In this document: in pieces, positions 1 through 9,686 of the stretch
Position numbering within the stretch: the stretch's first letter is position 1
Layout of the letters: every line of letters begins with the position of its first letter
Assembly (NCBI RefSeq): GCF_900096755.1
Contig: NZ_LT615227.1
Location: 972,489 to 1,036,488, forward strand
From: Polynucleobacter necessarius
GTDB lineage: Bacteria > Pseudomonadota > Gammaproteobacteria > Burkholderiales > Burkholderiaceae
Length of the DNA: 64,000 nt
Direction of reading: 5' to 3'
Made by a program: the position numbers and the translations under genes
Notes under the pieces: model-generated
Databases searched by the model: none
The model's input: only the letters and a program-made list of their open reading frames with translations
Told to the model about the DNA's origin: nothing

Positions 1-224
1 GTAATCAAACATCTCGGTTTTATTAATTATTTTTTGTCTGTTTCGGCATGGTGCTGGGCAGTAGACTGTATTTCGGTTGGGTCTAGATGGCATCAAGCTA
101 AATGACTTTCCCGAAGTCACCAAATGCATTCTAGTGGGTAGTGCATTTAGTTAAATTCCCTTTAAATATTGAATATTGAAGGTAATTTCCTCAAATCCTG
201 GTCATATTATTTATAATCAATCTT
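1..224 (+). other. Window edge: possible gene tail plus upstream region
   Basis: Frame 1 is open from the first base to a TGA at 103-105 (34 codons, hydrophobic then basic), so this could be the C-terminus of a gene lying outside the window. I do not recognise it. Bases 106-224 are AT-rich and hold no gene that I can support. They presumably contain the leader of the sugar dehydratase gene that follows. Confidence 0.3.
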
Positions 225-2138
225 GTGCCAATTAATGCAACCAAACAGTCGCTTTTAAATTTACCTCGATCGGTTAAGCGGGGTGTAGTAATAACTTGCG
301 ATATTTTAATTTGCGTGTTGAGTGTTTGGCTTGCATTTGGACTTCGCTTAGATCTGTGGCGTAATTTTGATGGGAAGCAACCGCTAGTGCTTGTTGCAAC
401 TATTGGGCTTGCTATACCTCTCTTTATTCATTTTGGACTATATCGAGCTATTTTTAGATATGTAGGCTCGGCCGCCTTTATGTCCATAGCAAAAGTTTTT
501 GTTATCTATAGCTCTATTATTTTCTGTATTTTTACACTTCTCGGGGTGGATGGTGTACCGAGATCAATCGGCGTCATTCAGCCACTCTTATTGTTTGTGG
601 GAATTGGAATAAGTAGGTATATTGTGCGTCATTGGTTGGGCAGCATCAATTATGTTCAAAATTCATTTCGCCGGGTTCAACCTATCGCATTAATTTATGG
701 AGCTGGTTCGGCGGGCCGTCAATTAGCATTAGGCTTATCAAGCAATAAAGAAATTTTAGTCAAAGGTTTTATTGATGATGATTATCGCTTGCATGGAAGT
801 ACTATTAATGGAATTTCCGTTTATCCTAGAAATGGCTTGCAGGAGATCATCAGTAAACAGGACATTACGGATGTGCTTTTGGCGATTCCTTCTGCTAAAC
901 AAGAGCGAAGAACTGAAATTATCGCCTCATTAAACGGGCTTGGGGTTCGCGTTCGAACATTGCCAGGGCTGATAGATATAGCCTCAGGCCGATTAAGAGT
1001 ATCGGATTTACATGATTTAGATATGAATGATTTGCTTGGTAGGGAGGTTGTTCCTCCCCGGGTTGAGTTGTTAAAAAAAAATATTTTAAATCAAGTGGTT
1101 TTGGTAACCGGGGCGGGCGGCTCAATTGGTAGCGAGTTATGTCGTCAAATTATTAAATTTTCGCCAAAATCATTAATTCTGGTAGATAGTAGTGAACATT
1201 CCCTATATTTGATTTATGAAGAGTTAAAGAATATCCTTTTATCAGAGAATATTTATTCAAGATCAACAATACAGTTGCTGCCATGTCTAGTCTCGGTGCG
1301 AGATAGAAGTTTGCTGCTTAAGATATTTAAAGAATACAAGCCTGCTACAGTTTTCCATGCGGCCGCTTATAAGCATGTTCCATTGGTTGAGCAAAATCCT
1401 GAAGAGGGTATTCGGAACAATGTATATGGAACCTTAATCTGTGCCCAGGTGAGCCTAGATTGCGCCGTCTCTCAATTCATCTTGGTTAGTACTGATAAGG
1501 CCGTAAGACCAACGAATGTCATGGGCTGTAGCAAACGTATTTCTGAAATGATTTTACAGGCAATGGCAGATTCTGCGGTGAGGGGCGGCCACTCAACAAA
1601 TTTTTCTATGGTGCGATTCGGTAATGTGCTTGGATCATCAGGGTCTGTTGCGCCGCTTTTTAGTGCCCAAATTGCTGCTGGAGGCCCCATAACACTGACG
1701 CATCCTGAGGTGACGCGATATTTCATGACTATACCTGAGGCGGCGCAGTTGGTTATTCAAGCTAGTGCAATGGCTAAAGGCGGCGATGTATTTGTATTGG
1801 ATATGGGTGAGCCAGTGCGTATTTATGATTTGGCTGTCAAGATGATTTATTTATCTGGTTTATTGCTAAAAGATGGCGCTCATCCTCATGGCGATATTGA
1901 AATTGAAGTCACTGGTTTGCGCCCTGGAGAAAAGCTCTACGAGGAGCTCCTGATTGGCGATAATCCCCAGCCAACAGCCCACCCTAAAATTATGATGGCA
2001 CATGAGGAATTTTTGACTTGGGCTGATTTACAAAAATCACTCAATATGCTTAATCTAGCGTTAGATCAAGGTGATTTCAATGCTATTAAGCTCATACTCA
2101 AGGAATTGGTGCCCGGCTATCAACCATTGGGGATGTGA
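225..2138 (+). CDS. Membrane-bound nucleotide-sugar 4,6-dehydratase (WbpM/CapD/FlaA1 family)
   Basis: This 637-residue protein is likely a UDP-N-acetylhexosamine 4,6-dehydratase that starts the synthesis of deoxy or amino sugars for O-antigen or capsule. About four hydrophobic segments occupy residues 15-135. A first Rossmann-like domain has GAGSAG near residue 160, and the catalytic SDR domain has VTGAGGSIGSE near 290. The active site reads STDKA followed by NVMGCSKR, where Met replaces the usual Tyr, as in WbpM-type enzymes. The length matches the family's long membrane-anchored form. The start is GTG with a weak ribosome-binding site. It is followed convergently by the broken chaA. The exact substrate cannot be read from the sequence. 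Confidence 0.9.
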   Translation: MPINATKQSLLNLPRSVKRGVVITCDILICVLSVWLAFGLRLDLWRNFDGKQPLVLVATIGLAIPLFIHFGLYRAIFRYVGSAAFMSIAKVFVIYSSIIFCIFTLLGVDGVPRSIGVIQPLLLFVGIGISRYIVRHWLGSINYVQNSFRRVQPIALIYGAGSAGRQLALGLSSNKEILVKGFIDDDYRLHGSTINGISVYPRNGLQEIISKQDITDVLLAIPSAKQERRTEIIASLNGLGVRVRTLPGLIDIASGRLRVSDLHDLDMNDLLGREVVPPRVELLKKNILNQVVLVTGAGGSIGSELCRQIIKFSPKSLILVDSSEHSLYLIYEELKNILLSENIYSRSTIQLLPCLVSVRDRSLLLKIFKEYKPATVFHAAAYKHVPLVEQNPEEGIRNNVYGTLICAQVSLDCAVSQFILVSTDKAVRPTNVMGCSKRISEMILQAMADSAVRGGHSTNFSMVRFGNVLGSSGSVAPLFSAQIAAGGPITLTHPEVTRYFMTIPEAAQLVIQASAMAKGGDVFVLDMGEPVRIYDLAVKMIYLSGLLLKDGAHPHGDIEIEVTGLRPGEKLYEELLIGDNPQPTAHPKIMMAHEEFLTWADLQKSLNMLNLALDQGDFNAIKLILKELVPGYQPLGM

Positions 2139-2156
2139 TGCTTTGGTGGATAAATC

Positions 2157-3196
2157 CTAGGGCACCAAACTCAAGAACAGATATTCAAAAAATATAATGA
2201 GGTGCACAACACCCTGTAGTGGGGTAGTTCTGCCTATGGCTAGCGTTAATGCCCCAATAAAGAAGGTTAGATACATCAAGGTGATATTGAGACTGCTGAT
2301 GCCTAGACTCAGTGGCAAATTGAAGAAAATGGCAATTGCTGCAATAGTAGGGATGGAAAGTCCAATACTCGCTAATGCGGAGCCTAGAGCGAGGTTTAAG
2401 CTGCTTTGTAAGCGATTTGCTCTAGCGGCTCTGACTGCGGCATAAGCTTCTGGCAGCACAGTACAAGCATTGCAATCGCGATACCCACAATCGTTTTCGG
2501 TGCTCCAGCAGCTTTCACCCCAGCCTCAATTGCTGGGCTGAGCAGTTCTGCAAGAACTACCACCACAATCAAAGAAATGATCAGTAGCACAACGCTAACT
2601 GCAGTTTTGAGATTGCTTGGCTTAATTAAGTGCATGAAAGTTGATATCGGTTTTCTTATCCTCTGCTTTGGGCAGGTAGTAGTCGCGATGACTCACTGTT
2701 TGGAAGAATAAAAATGCTGCATAGAGTGCAAAAGAGGCAATCCCAGCAAAAGCCAATTGGCTCTTAGTGAAGTCAGGGCCTGGTGTGCTGGTGGTGACAA
2801 TTGGCATTACCAGAATGAATGTTGCTAAAGCAGTCAGCACAGCCAATGCAGAGTTCGTACCCTCATTACGAAAGCTCATCTCATGGTGATGTAGGCCGCC
2901 AATAAAAATACACAAACCAATCACGCCGTTAATCACAATCATGACTGTGGCAAATACGGCACATCACGAGCGATGAATTGAGATCCATCATGTCCAGAGA
3001 GCATCATGGAGATGATGAGGGAGACTTCAATAATCGTTACGCTAATCGCCAGTACTAGGGCGCCATAAGGCTCGCCTGTTTTATGCGCAATGACTTCAGC
3101 ATGATGTACTGCTGAAAGCACGCCTCCAATCAAGATGATTGCCATAATGGCAATAAACCAAGTTTGACCAGCGAGTTCATGAATCAGATTTGCCAT
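2157..3196 (-). pseudogene. chaA: ChaA-type cation/proton antiporter, three frameshifts
   Basis: Four overlapping reading frames together give one complete ChaA-like calcium or sodium/proton antiporter of about 345 residues. The C-terminal RAARANRLQSSLNLALGSA stretch is typical. Two frameshifts are explained by an extra CA dinucleotide, at 2960-2963 (restoring ARDAVFATVM) and 2457-2460 (restoring LVLLPEA). The third, near 2630, looks like one extra base. The net +5 nt agrees with the gene length of 1040 nt. All transmembrane segments survive in pieces, but no full protein can be made, so this is a recent pseudogene unless the sequence is wrong. Confidence 0.85.
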
Positions 3197-3326
3197 AAGG
3201 ATTAATTAAATAATAAATGCGTATTAAATGCGTTAGGTATAACGAAGATTGGTAAATACTATTAAGATGTCTCAATTATCCAATGATTGGTGTGATTTAG
3301 AGGTATTTCTGGAAAATATATAGAAA

Positions 3327-3689
3327 ATGAAAGCAGTCATTCTATTTGGGCACGGTGCCCGTGACGCCCGTTGGCGCGAGCCCTTTGATCGCCTAGCCGA
3401 TTTATGGCGTGCGCAGCATCCAGGCACACCAGTGCAGCTCGCTTTCCTGGAAATGATGACCCCATCACTAGAAGATGCTGTATCTACCTTAAGAGCTCAG
3501 GGCGCCACCCAAATCACCGTAGTGCCTGTCTTCTTTGGCCAGGGTGGCCATTTGCGTAATGATTTCCCGGTATTGCTAGAGGCTTGCCAAGCCAAGTTCC
3601 CGCAAATTGCCTTAAGCGCGACGAATGCTGTTGGGGAGGATCTCGCCGTCTTGCAAGCTATTGTCGATTTCTCCGCTAGAGCGCTCTAA
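3327..3689 (+). CDS. cbiX: Sirohydrochlorin chelatase, short CbiX/SirB type
   Basis: A 120-residue single-domain chelatase. The N-terminus VILFGHGARD carries the metal-binding His, and VPVFFGQGGHLRNDFP carries the second His-containing motif. It would insert iron (or cobalt) into sirohydrochlorin. Beside cobA and the siroheme-containing sulfite reductase on the opposite strand, iron insertion to make siroheme is the likely role. Its 3' end overlaps the 3' end of the convergent cobA by about 78 nt. Length is normal for the short form and the frame is intact. Confidence 0.88.
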   Translation: MKAVILFGHGARDARWREPFDRLADLWRAQHPGTPVQLAFLEMMTPSLEDAVSTLRAQGATQITVVPVFFGQGGHLRNDFPVLLEACQAKFPQIALSATNAVGEDLAVLQAIVDFSARAL

Positions 3690-4505
3690 ATTCTCTTCAG
3701 AGCTTTCGCTCTGACCTTCATTGTGATTTCTTAATGCTTCGCCAACCATAATCAGTGCTGGCGAGTTGCTATCAAACCAATCATCTGCTTTACCTGCTGC
3801 TAATGCTTCTAAAGTGCTAGTCCACAAACGTTCACGTGCAGTCGATACGGCTTCTAATATGTGAACCGGTGTCTCTTTGTGATGGTTCTTGCTTTTCTCA
3901 ATGAGCTGCTTTGCAATATTGGCAGCATCTTTACGACCCATGTAATACACCAGAGTGTCTGCGTTAGGATTGACAATTGGCTGTCCTGGAGCAACATTCT
4001 CATTGCCTTGCGCAAGCGTAATAAAGGCAACGCTTCGGCTAATGCCTCTCAGTGTCAATGATTGCTGAATACTGGCTGCCCCTGCAAGCGCCGTAGTGAT
4101 GCCGGGGACTACTTCAACCGCAATGCCTGCTGCCTTAAGGGATTGGATTTCTTCATCAGCTCTACCAAAGAGCATGGGATCGCCACCTTTAAGGCGAACA
4201 ATGACTTGGTGTTTATGAGCAGCGTCTACTAGACGCTTATTAATAAATTGCTGTGCAGAAGAAAGCTTACCGCAACGCTTACCTACTGCTACTAGTTCAG
4301 CTTGAGAGCAAAGCAATAGCATCTCTGGATCAACCAAGGCATCATGAAAAACAATATCAGCCTGAGCTAGTAGCTTGGCACCACGAACCGTGATGAGATC
4401 TGCCGCACCAGGACCTGCGCCTACCAAATACACTTTTCCGGGCGCATTGAATTTGCCGGAAATAGTTGACGTAGTCATTGTTGGCTTGCTGTTATTGGGC
4501 TTCAC
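3612..4505 (-). CDS. cobA: Uroporphyrinogen-III C-methyltransferase
   Basis: This SAM-dependent methylase converts uroporphyrinogen III to precorrin-2, the first committed step of siroheme synthesis. Family motifs are VYLVGAGPGAADLITVRG near residue 26, DALVDPEML near 55 and RLKGGDPMLFGRADEE near 103. A GTG start at 4505 overlaps the end of the DUF934 gene. An ATG nine codons later (4478), just past that stop, is an equally good start. The C-terminal tail after about residue 265 is acidic and not conserved, and it overlaps cbiX on the other strand. The gene is cotranscribed with cysI and DUF934, so it probably supplies siroheme to the sulfite reductase. Confidence 0.92.
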   Translation of the reverse strand: MKPNNSKPTMTTSTISGKFNAPGKVYLVGAGPGAADLITVRGAKLLAQADIVFHDALVDPEMLLLCSQAELVAVGKRCGKLSSAQQFINKRLVDAAHKHQVIVRLKGGDPMLFGRADEEIQSLKAAGIAVEVVPGITTALAGAASIQQSLTLRGISRSVAFITLAQGNENVAPGQPIVNPNADTLVYYMGRKDAANIAKQLIEKSKNHHKETPVHILEAVSTARERLWTSTLEALAAGKADDWFDSNSPALIMVGEALRNHNEGQSESSEENLERSSGEIDNSLQDGEILPNSIRRA

Positions 4506-5106
4506 TGAATTGGGCGCCTAATGTCGCGCGCATGGTTCTTTGACCGCGCCAGCTGTTTTGAGTCGTAACGGAGAACAAATCAAATTGCTTAAGCGCAACA
4601 TCTAAACTTTGATCTGGACGCAATGCAAAACTATTAAAACCAACTCGAGCTCCTTGCAATAGTTGATCAATGAGTACATCGCCAATGGCACGAATCTCAC
4701 CAGTCCACTGGAATCGATCGCGCAATAGTGCCGCAGTACTAAAGCTTCTGCCATCTCTAAAGATGGGGAAGTGTGCTGCCACCAGTGGCCACACAGTCTT
4801 GCTATGCTCAATCACGTCAGCATGCTTAAGGATGTCATCATTCGTTGCAAACCAAACACCGATTTGGCCGGCTTTGGCTTTACTCTGAATATTTGCTTCA
4901 TGGTGGTGAGTGATCCACCAAGAAAACGGTACTAGCACCTTGCTTTTGCCGTGCTCTAAATCAGGCAGGCCACCTTCATCCTGACTGCCGCTCCAGATAA
5001 GCCATTCATTAGGGCCCAAGCTGGGTTGTTGCCCCTTTGGAAAATGCACGATTTGATCGTGGGCTGCTATGACGTTGTTGTTGGTTTGGCTATTGGCTTG
5101 GCTCAT
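4492..5106 (-). CDS. DUF934 family protein of the sulfite reductase operon
   Basis: A 204-residue soluble protein. FRDGRSFSTAALLRDRFQWTGEIRAIGDVLIDQ is the hallmark stretch of DUF934, a family almost always found directly after the sulfite/nitrite reductase gene in beta- and alphaproteobacteria. Its biochemical function is unproven. A helper role in electron supply or sulfate reduction has been assumed from context. The start codon overlaps the cysI stop and its own end overlaps cobA, so the three genes are translationally coupled. In relatives cysH, cysD and cysN usually lie in this operon. They are absent here. Confidence 0.85.
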   Translation of the reverse strand: MSQANSQTNNNVIAAHDQIVHFPKGQQPSLGPNEWLIWSGSQDEGGLPDLEHGKSKVLVPFSWWITHHHEANIQSKAKAGQIGVWFATNDDILKHADVIEHSKTVWPLVAAHFPIFRDGRSFSTAALLRDRFQWTGEIRAIGDVLIDQLLQGARVGFNSFALRPDQSLDVALKQFDLFSVTTQNSWRGQRTMRATLGAQFSEAQ

Positions 5107-6821
5107 GATGCACTTCCTGTTGCTTTGGCTTCATCTTTTTTCTTGGCGTTCTCGAGCTTATCTTTATATGCAGCCTCTTTGAATGGAGTCACTCCAAGGC
5201 GGCGGTACGCATCAATAAAGGCCTCGCCTTCATTGCGTTGTGCAACATAGGTATTAATGATGTTGCTCATGACGTCGGGGATTTCATCGGCGTAGAAAGA
5301 AGGTCCAATCACCTTACCAATGGCAGCGTCATTGCCTTGCTCGCCGCCTAAAGTAATTTGATACCACTCTTCACCGTCTTTATCGACGCCCAAGACACCA
5401 ATATTGCCCACGTGATGATGGCCGCAAGAGTTAATGCAGCCAGAGATATTCAGGCTGATATCACCGAGATCAAATAGATAATCTAAGTCATCAAAACGTT
5501 CTTGAATCGCTTTAACAATTGGCAAAGACTTGGCATTAGCTAAAGAGCAGAAGTCACCACCTGGGCAGGCAATGATGTCTGTTAACAGTCCTATGTTAGG
5601 CAATGCCACTTTTTGCTTTTTCGCCTCTTGCCAGAGTTCGTAGAGCTTGGCTTGCTCAACATCAGCTAGAACCAAGTTTTGTTCATGGGTAGCGCGCAAT
5701 TCACCAAAACTATATTGATCAGCCAAGTCCGCAATGGCATTCATTTGTGCAGTCGTAGCATCACCGGGCGCAACAGTGCCGTGCGGCTTGAGTGACAAAA
5801 TTACGCTGGCATAACCAGGCACTTGATGTGGTTTCACATTACGCTCTAACCAGCGCGTAAATGCAGCTTTCTCAGACTCTTGTGCCTGATTAATTACTGC
5901 TTCAGTGCTTAAGGCTGACAAGCTCTTATAAGCAGGCTTGGTAAAGTGTTTTGCAACGCGATCCCATTCTGCTTGGGTGAAATTATCATCACCCTCTTTG
6001 TTATAGAGCCATTCGTCTTCTACTTGACGAGCAAACTCTTCAGGGCCAAGCGCTTTTACTAAGATCTTGATGCGAGCCTTATAGAGGTTATCTCTGCGAC
6101 CAAAGCGGTTGTAAACACGCAAGAGGGCAGTTAGATAGCTAGGCAATAGTTGCCATGGTAGTTCTTGCTTAATGAGTGATCCCAAGATTGGCGTGCGACC
6201 CATGCCACCGCCAGCATAGATGTCAGCAATGAGATCACCTTTTGCATTTTTCTTAAGCTCAATGCCAACGTCGTGGCAGAGCAATACTGTGCGATCTTCT
6301 TTAGCGCCATTAACAGCAAACTTAAATTTGCGTGGCAAGTGTGCAAATTCTGGGTGAAGTGTTGACCACTGACGAAGCAGTTCGCAAATCGGGCGGGTAT
6401 CAACATACTCATCACCAGCCACACCAGCAAACGCATCGCTCGTAATATTGCGAATACAGTTGCCTGAAGTTTGGATGGCATGCATTTCTACTTTGGCTAA
6501 GTCAGCCAAAATATCTGGTGTGTCTTCTAGCGTTACCCAGTTGTACTGAATGTTCTGACGCGTAGTGAAGTGACCATATCCGCGATCATATTTTTCAGAA
6601 ATATTCGCCAAGGTTCTGAGCTGTTTGGAATTAAACAAGCCATAAGGGATAGCTACGCGCAGCATGTAAGCATGGCGTTGATGGTAGAGACCATTCTGCA
6701 AACGCAGTGGACGGAACTCTTCTTCAGCCAAAGTGCCATTGAGGCGTCTTGCAACTTGATCTCGAAATTGTGCAACCCGTTGATCTAAAAGGGTTTGGTC
6801 AATGTGGTCATATTTATACAT
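5103..6821 (-). CDS. cysI: Sulfite reductase hemoprotein (siroheme, [4Fe-4S])
   Basis: A 572-residue sulfite/nitrite reductase subunit that reduces sulfite to sulfide in six electrons. The N-terminal half contains RNGLYHQRH-like and TTRQNIQYNW substrate/siroheme motifs (here LQNGLYHQRHAYMLR and FTTRQNIQYNW). The iron-sulfur and siroheme ligands are in CPGGDFC and NISGCINSCGHH. I prefer the ATG at 6821 (MYKYDHIDQ), since family members start there. The open frame extends 15 codons further upstream. It is the first gene of the cysI-DUF934-cobA operon and is intact. Confidence 0.92.
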   Translation of the reverse strand: MYKYDHIDQTLLDQRVAQFRDQVARRLNGTLAEEEFRPLRLQNGLYHQRHAYMLRVAIPYGLFNSKQLRTLANISEKYDRGYGHFTTRQNIQYNWVTLEDTPDILADLAKVEMHAIQTSGNCIRNITSDAFAGVAGDEYVDTRPICELLRQWSTLHPEFAHLPRKFKFAVNGAKEDRTVLLCHDVGIELKKNAKGDLIADIYAGGGMGRTPILGSLIKQELPWQLLPSYLTALLRVYNRFGRRDNLYKARIKILVKALGPEEFARQVEDEWLYNKEGDDNFTQAEWDRVAKHFTKPAYKSLSALSTEAVINQAQESEKAAFTRWLERNVKPHQVPGYASVILSLKPHGTVAPGDATTAQMNAIADLADQYSFGELRATHEQNLVLADVEQAKLYELWQEAKKQKVALPNIGLLTDIIACPGGDFCSLANAKSLPIVKAIQERFDDLDYLFDLGDISLNISGCINSCGHHHVGNIGVLGVDKDGEEWYQITLGGEQGNDAAIGKVIGPSFYADEIPDVMSNIINTYVAQRNEGEAFIDAYRRLGVTPFKEAAYKDKLENAKKKDEAKATGSAS

Positions 6822-6939
6822 AGGCCACGATTGTCGGGGATTTTCAATATTCCTGCAAATACTCAAAAATCGGTCTTATATAACTTGTAGATATATAGAT
6901 TTAATCTCTGTAGGCGGGGGGGTAAGTTGAATAAGCGTA

Positions 6940-6962
6940 AAAAAGCCCCATTCCAGGGGCTT
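6940..6962 (-). terminator. Rho-independent terminator
   Basis: GCCCC and GGGGC arms with a 6-nt loop are followed, on the minus strand, by a run of six T. It lies just past the end of the small membrane-protein gene at 6995-7366. Confidence 0.75.
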
Positions 6963-6994
6963 TTAATGGGGTGCTTCTTGGTATTTACGTTGCC

Positions 6995-7366
6995 TTATAG
7001 GCCATATTCTCGATAGTGCCTGTACAGGTTTGCAATAGAAGTAAATCCCAGAATCACGATAAGCACCGCAAATAGGTAGTCGACCGTGAGGTAGGTAAAG
7101 ACTCCAAAGTGAACGAGCGCTACTGCCGCAATAAAGGTGGCAATGGAGCCAAAAGCCACCAGCTTGAAGTTGGGGATGAAGGCACCCAGAGTAATCGCAA
7201 TAAACACGATGTAAAGATCAGAGACGAGTTGATCGGCTGTTACAAAAACCGTATTCGTAAACTCTGGATTAATGACCTTGCCCAGTACTGCAATAATCAG
7301 AATCAGTGCCAAGATCGCAAAGTTAAGCTTTGCTTTGGTGAGGATGGCTTTGAGTTGATCGCTCAT
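6995..7366 (-). CDS. Small four-helix membrane protein, unknown function
   Basis: A 123-residue protein with about four hydrophobic helices (residues 14-30, 44-60, 66-88, 92-110) and a short basic/aromatic C-terminal tail. I do not recognise a family. It sits 14 nt downstream of another small membrane-protein gene on the same strand, probably as a two-gene operon that ends at the terminator near 6950. The reading frame is clean, and the composition matches the neighbouring genes. Confidence 0.6.
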   Translation of the reverse strand: MSDQLKAILTKAKLNFAILALILIIAVLGKVINPEFTNTVFVTADQLVSDLYIVFIAITLGAFIPNFKLVAFGSIATFIAAVALVHFGVFTYLTVDYLFAVLIVILGFTSIANLYRHYREYGL

Positions 7367-7380
7367 AAGAGTTCGTTTGC

Positions 7381-7605
7381 TTAAGCGCCGTTGCCGTTGA
7401 ACACCAAGCTAATACCAAGCCATAGCAATACAAACGCTACGAGTACGGTAAAGCCAATCTTTTTCAGAAAGTATTCCAAGCTATCCATATAGGCTTCATC
7501 GTTACGACCAAACCATTGATCAAAGCGTTTCCAGACTAAGCGGCCAACTACCAATGGCAAAAGCATGGCAACGATGCCTAAAATGACGGTGAGAGTGGTA
7601 TCCAT
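7381..7605 (-). CDS. Small two-helix membrane protein, unknown function
   Basis: A 74-residue protein with a helix at residues 4-24, a charged cytoplasmic-looking loop rich in Trp, Arg and Asp, and a second helix at 49-68. No family is recognised. It is the first gene of a likely pair with 6995-7366. Confidence 0.55.
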   Translation of the reverse strand: MDTTLTVILGIVAMLLPLVVGRLVWKRFDQWFGRNDEAYMDSLEYFLKKIGFTVLVAFVLLWLGISLVFNGNGA

Positions 7606-7784
7606 CGCGGACGCCTTTCTGCATAAGGGTGTTTGAAAGGCTAAAGAATACCTGTTTTCTTGAGGGACTCTGATGGACTGGCATTTGGCACTAGCACATA
7701 GCCATATTTATTCAATATCAGGGTTTATTGATACAGTAGAGGCCTTATGCCATTTTTGGCAATTACCACTTAGAAAGTAAACAC

Positions 7785-8344
7785 ATGGCCGAATTAAGCA
7801 CAGCTCAGTTAAACGAAATCCGTACGAAAGTTTTAGGAGCTGCAGGTAAGGTTCCTGGCGCACTCATTGGGCTTGGTATTTTGTTCATCGTATTGGGCAT
7901 GATTGGAGTGGCGGGCCAGGTATTGTTTTCTTTGGTATTTTTCTGTTTGCTGGCGGTTTACTGCAAGGTATTCATGCATTTAAATCAACAGGATGGAAAA
8001 GTGTTGGCGTACAACTGATTTTTGCTATTTTGTATATTGCAGCGGCAATCTATGTATGGGCATTCCCAATTCCAGCGCTTGAGGCAATCACTCTGTGGCT
8101 AGCGGCAATTTTCTTTATTACCGGTTTCTTGCGTTTGATCTCTGCATTTCAGCATCGTCATTTTGCTGAATGGTTCTGGCTGGCTTTATCTGCCGTAATT
8201 TCTATTTTGATGGGCGTGCTCATCATGAATAACTTCCCAGCAGCTAGCTTATGCTTGCCAGGCTTGTTAATCGCCGTGGAATTACTGTTGCAGGGCTGGT
8301 CATTGTTCTTCATGGGTCTGGCAGCGCGCTCACTTACGAAGTAA
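7785..8344 (+). pseudogene. HdeD/DUF308-like membrane protein, frameshifted
   Basis: Two overlapping frames (7785-8018 and 8030-8344) join into one protein of about 186 residues with six helices, resembling the HdeD/DUF308 family of small membrane proteins linked to acid tolerance in enterobacteria. The true frame resumes near 7922 as IVFFGIFLFAGGLLQGIHAF. The total length of 560 nt is one short of (or two over) a multiple of three. A +2 insertion after GGCCAG or a -1 deletion would each explain it. Family assignment is moderate. Confidence 0.65.
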
Positions 8345-8406
8345 ATCAGTAAGTAATTAACGAATCACACTAGTGATATTTATTTAGAGGCTTAAGGCGC
8401 ATTCAT

Positions 8407-8586
8407 ATGGCGATGAAGAAAACAGATCTTTATAAGAGTCTTGCTCTGACTACTGCTCAGCGTATGAAGAATGCTGCCAAAGCCCCTAAGCTCGGCACGG
8501 CCGAAGAAAAGGCTAAAAGTAAGAAGGAGCTAGCAAAGGCAAATCCGCTGCTAGCTTCTCTCATGGGTAAAGACAAATCCAAGTAA
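8407..8586 (+). CDS. Short basic protein, unknown function
   Basis: A 59-residue Lys- and Ala-rich protein beginning MAMKKTDLYKSLALTTAQRM and ending LLASLMGKDKSK. It has no membrane segment or signal peptide, and I do not recognise a family. It is a clean open frame between two decayed genes, 16 nt before the acyltransferase start. Its persistence hints that it is real, but evidence is limited to the frame and its Lys/Ala composition. Confidence 0.5.
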   Translation: MAMKKTDLYKSLALTTAQRMKNAAKAPKLGTAEEKAKSKKELAKANPLLASLMGKDKSK

Positions 8587-8601
8587 GGATTCACTGTTCT
8601 T

Positions 8602-9662
8602 TTGAAAAAAGCCGCACCCTTATTGCTTATTGATTTTCTGAAGGTCTTTGCAGCCCTTTTAATTATTCTTCATCATTTGTCTAGCTATGGGCAAATTGCT
8701 GAAGATGCTCGCACCGTATTGCCTGGCGTGATGACCTGGCTGTTTGAATATGGTCGTTATGCGGTGCAAATATTTTTGGTCATGGCAGGGTATTTAGCGG
8801 CGCAATCGTTGAGTCGTTATGCCGATGACAAATTTAGCGCGCAGGGTTTGCTCAAAATTATTCTCAATCGTTATCTACGATTGTTTGCCCCATATGCTGC
8901 AGCACTAGTCTTTACGATTGTCTGTGCGTATGTCGCTCGCTTTTGGGTAAATGATGAATTCGTTGGCGAATCTGAAACCCTTTCCCAATTTTTGGCGCAC
9001 CTATTTTTCATTCAAGGTATTTTGGGTTTGGATTCTATTTCTGCTGGCGCTTGGTATATCGCCATTGATTGGCAGTTGTATTCAGTGCTAGCTATTTTGT
9101 TGATTTCATTTTCTACGTATCAATCAGTGATCTGGGTTATCAGCATCCTGGCCGTTGCTTCATTGCTGATCTTTAATTGCTCGGCTAGCTATGAAGCCTA
9201 TTTTATTTACTTCATCGGCTCTTATGGTTTGGGTGTTCTAGCCTATTTGGCTAGAGATTTTCAGAATCAGAGGGCGTCAATCGTTTGGCCAGAATTAGTC
9301 TTGTACTTATTGGCATCGTGATTGTGATTTCTTCGTTTCAACAGGTATGGTTACGTAATTTCTTGGCCTGGTTTGTGGCAATCGCCTTGTTGTTCTGGGG
9401 CAGTGCGACTTACCCAGCTCATGCGCACGGCAAGGCTTTATTTCTGAAGGCAATCTCTTGGGGTAGCAAACGCTCTTATTGCGCTTTCTTGATTCACTTT
9501 GCCTTTATCTTGCTTGCGAACACGCTTTACATTGCCCTTGGCTTACACATATACGAGAGTGGAGTATTAGCAATTGCTTTGATGGTGGCAGTAGTTGCCA
9601 GTAGTGTGCTTGCTGCAAATTATTTATACTGATGGATTGGAGCTGCCATCGATGAGACTTAA
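8602..9662 (+). pseudogene. Acyltransferase 3 family membrane protein, frameshift and late stop
   Basis: The N-terminus DFLKVFAALLIILHHLSSYG is typical of the acyltransferase-3 family, which O-acylates cell-surface sugars. About ten hydrophobic helices follow. Near 9280 the frame shifts, best explained by loss of one T in a T-run (GTTTT to GTTT), since the second frame continues as LARISLVLIGIVIVIS. At 9630-9632 a TGA interrupts NYLY-WIGAAIDET. CGA (Arg) to TGA is the simplest cause. The start is TTG. Two independent lesions make function unlikely. Confidence 0.75.
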
Positions 9663-9686
9663 GGTCTAGCAATTACTCTAGACGAT

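Noticed and set aside
3612..3689. Frameshift or error at the cbiX/cobA overlap
   Set aside because: Both reading frames are intact and the overlap involves only the non-conserved cobA tail, so a genuine convergent overlap is plausible.
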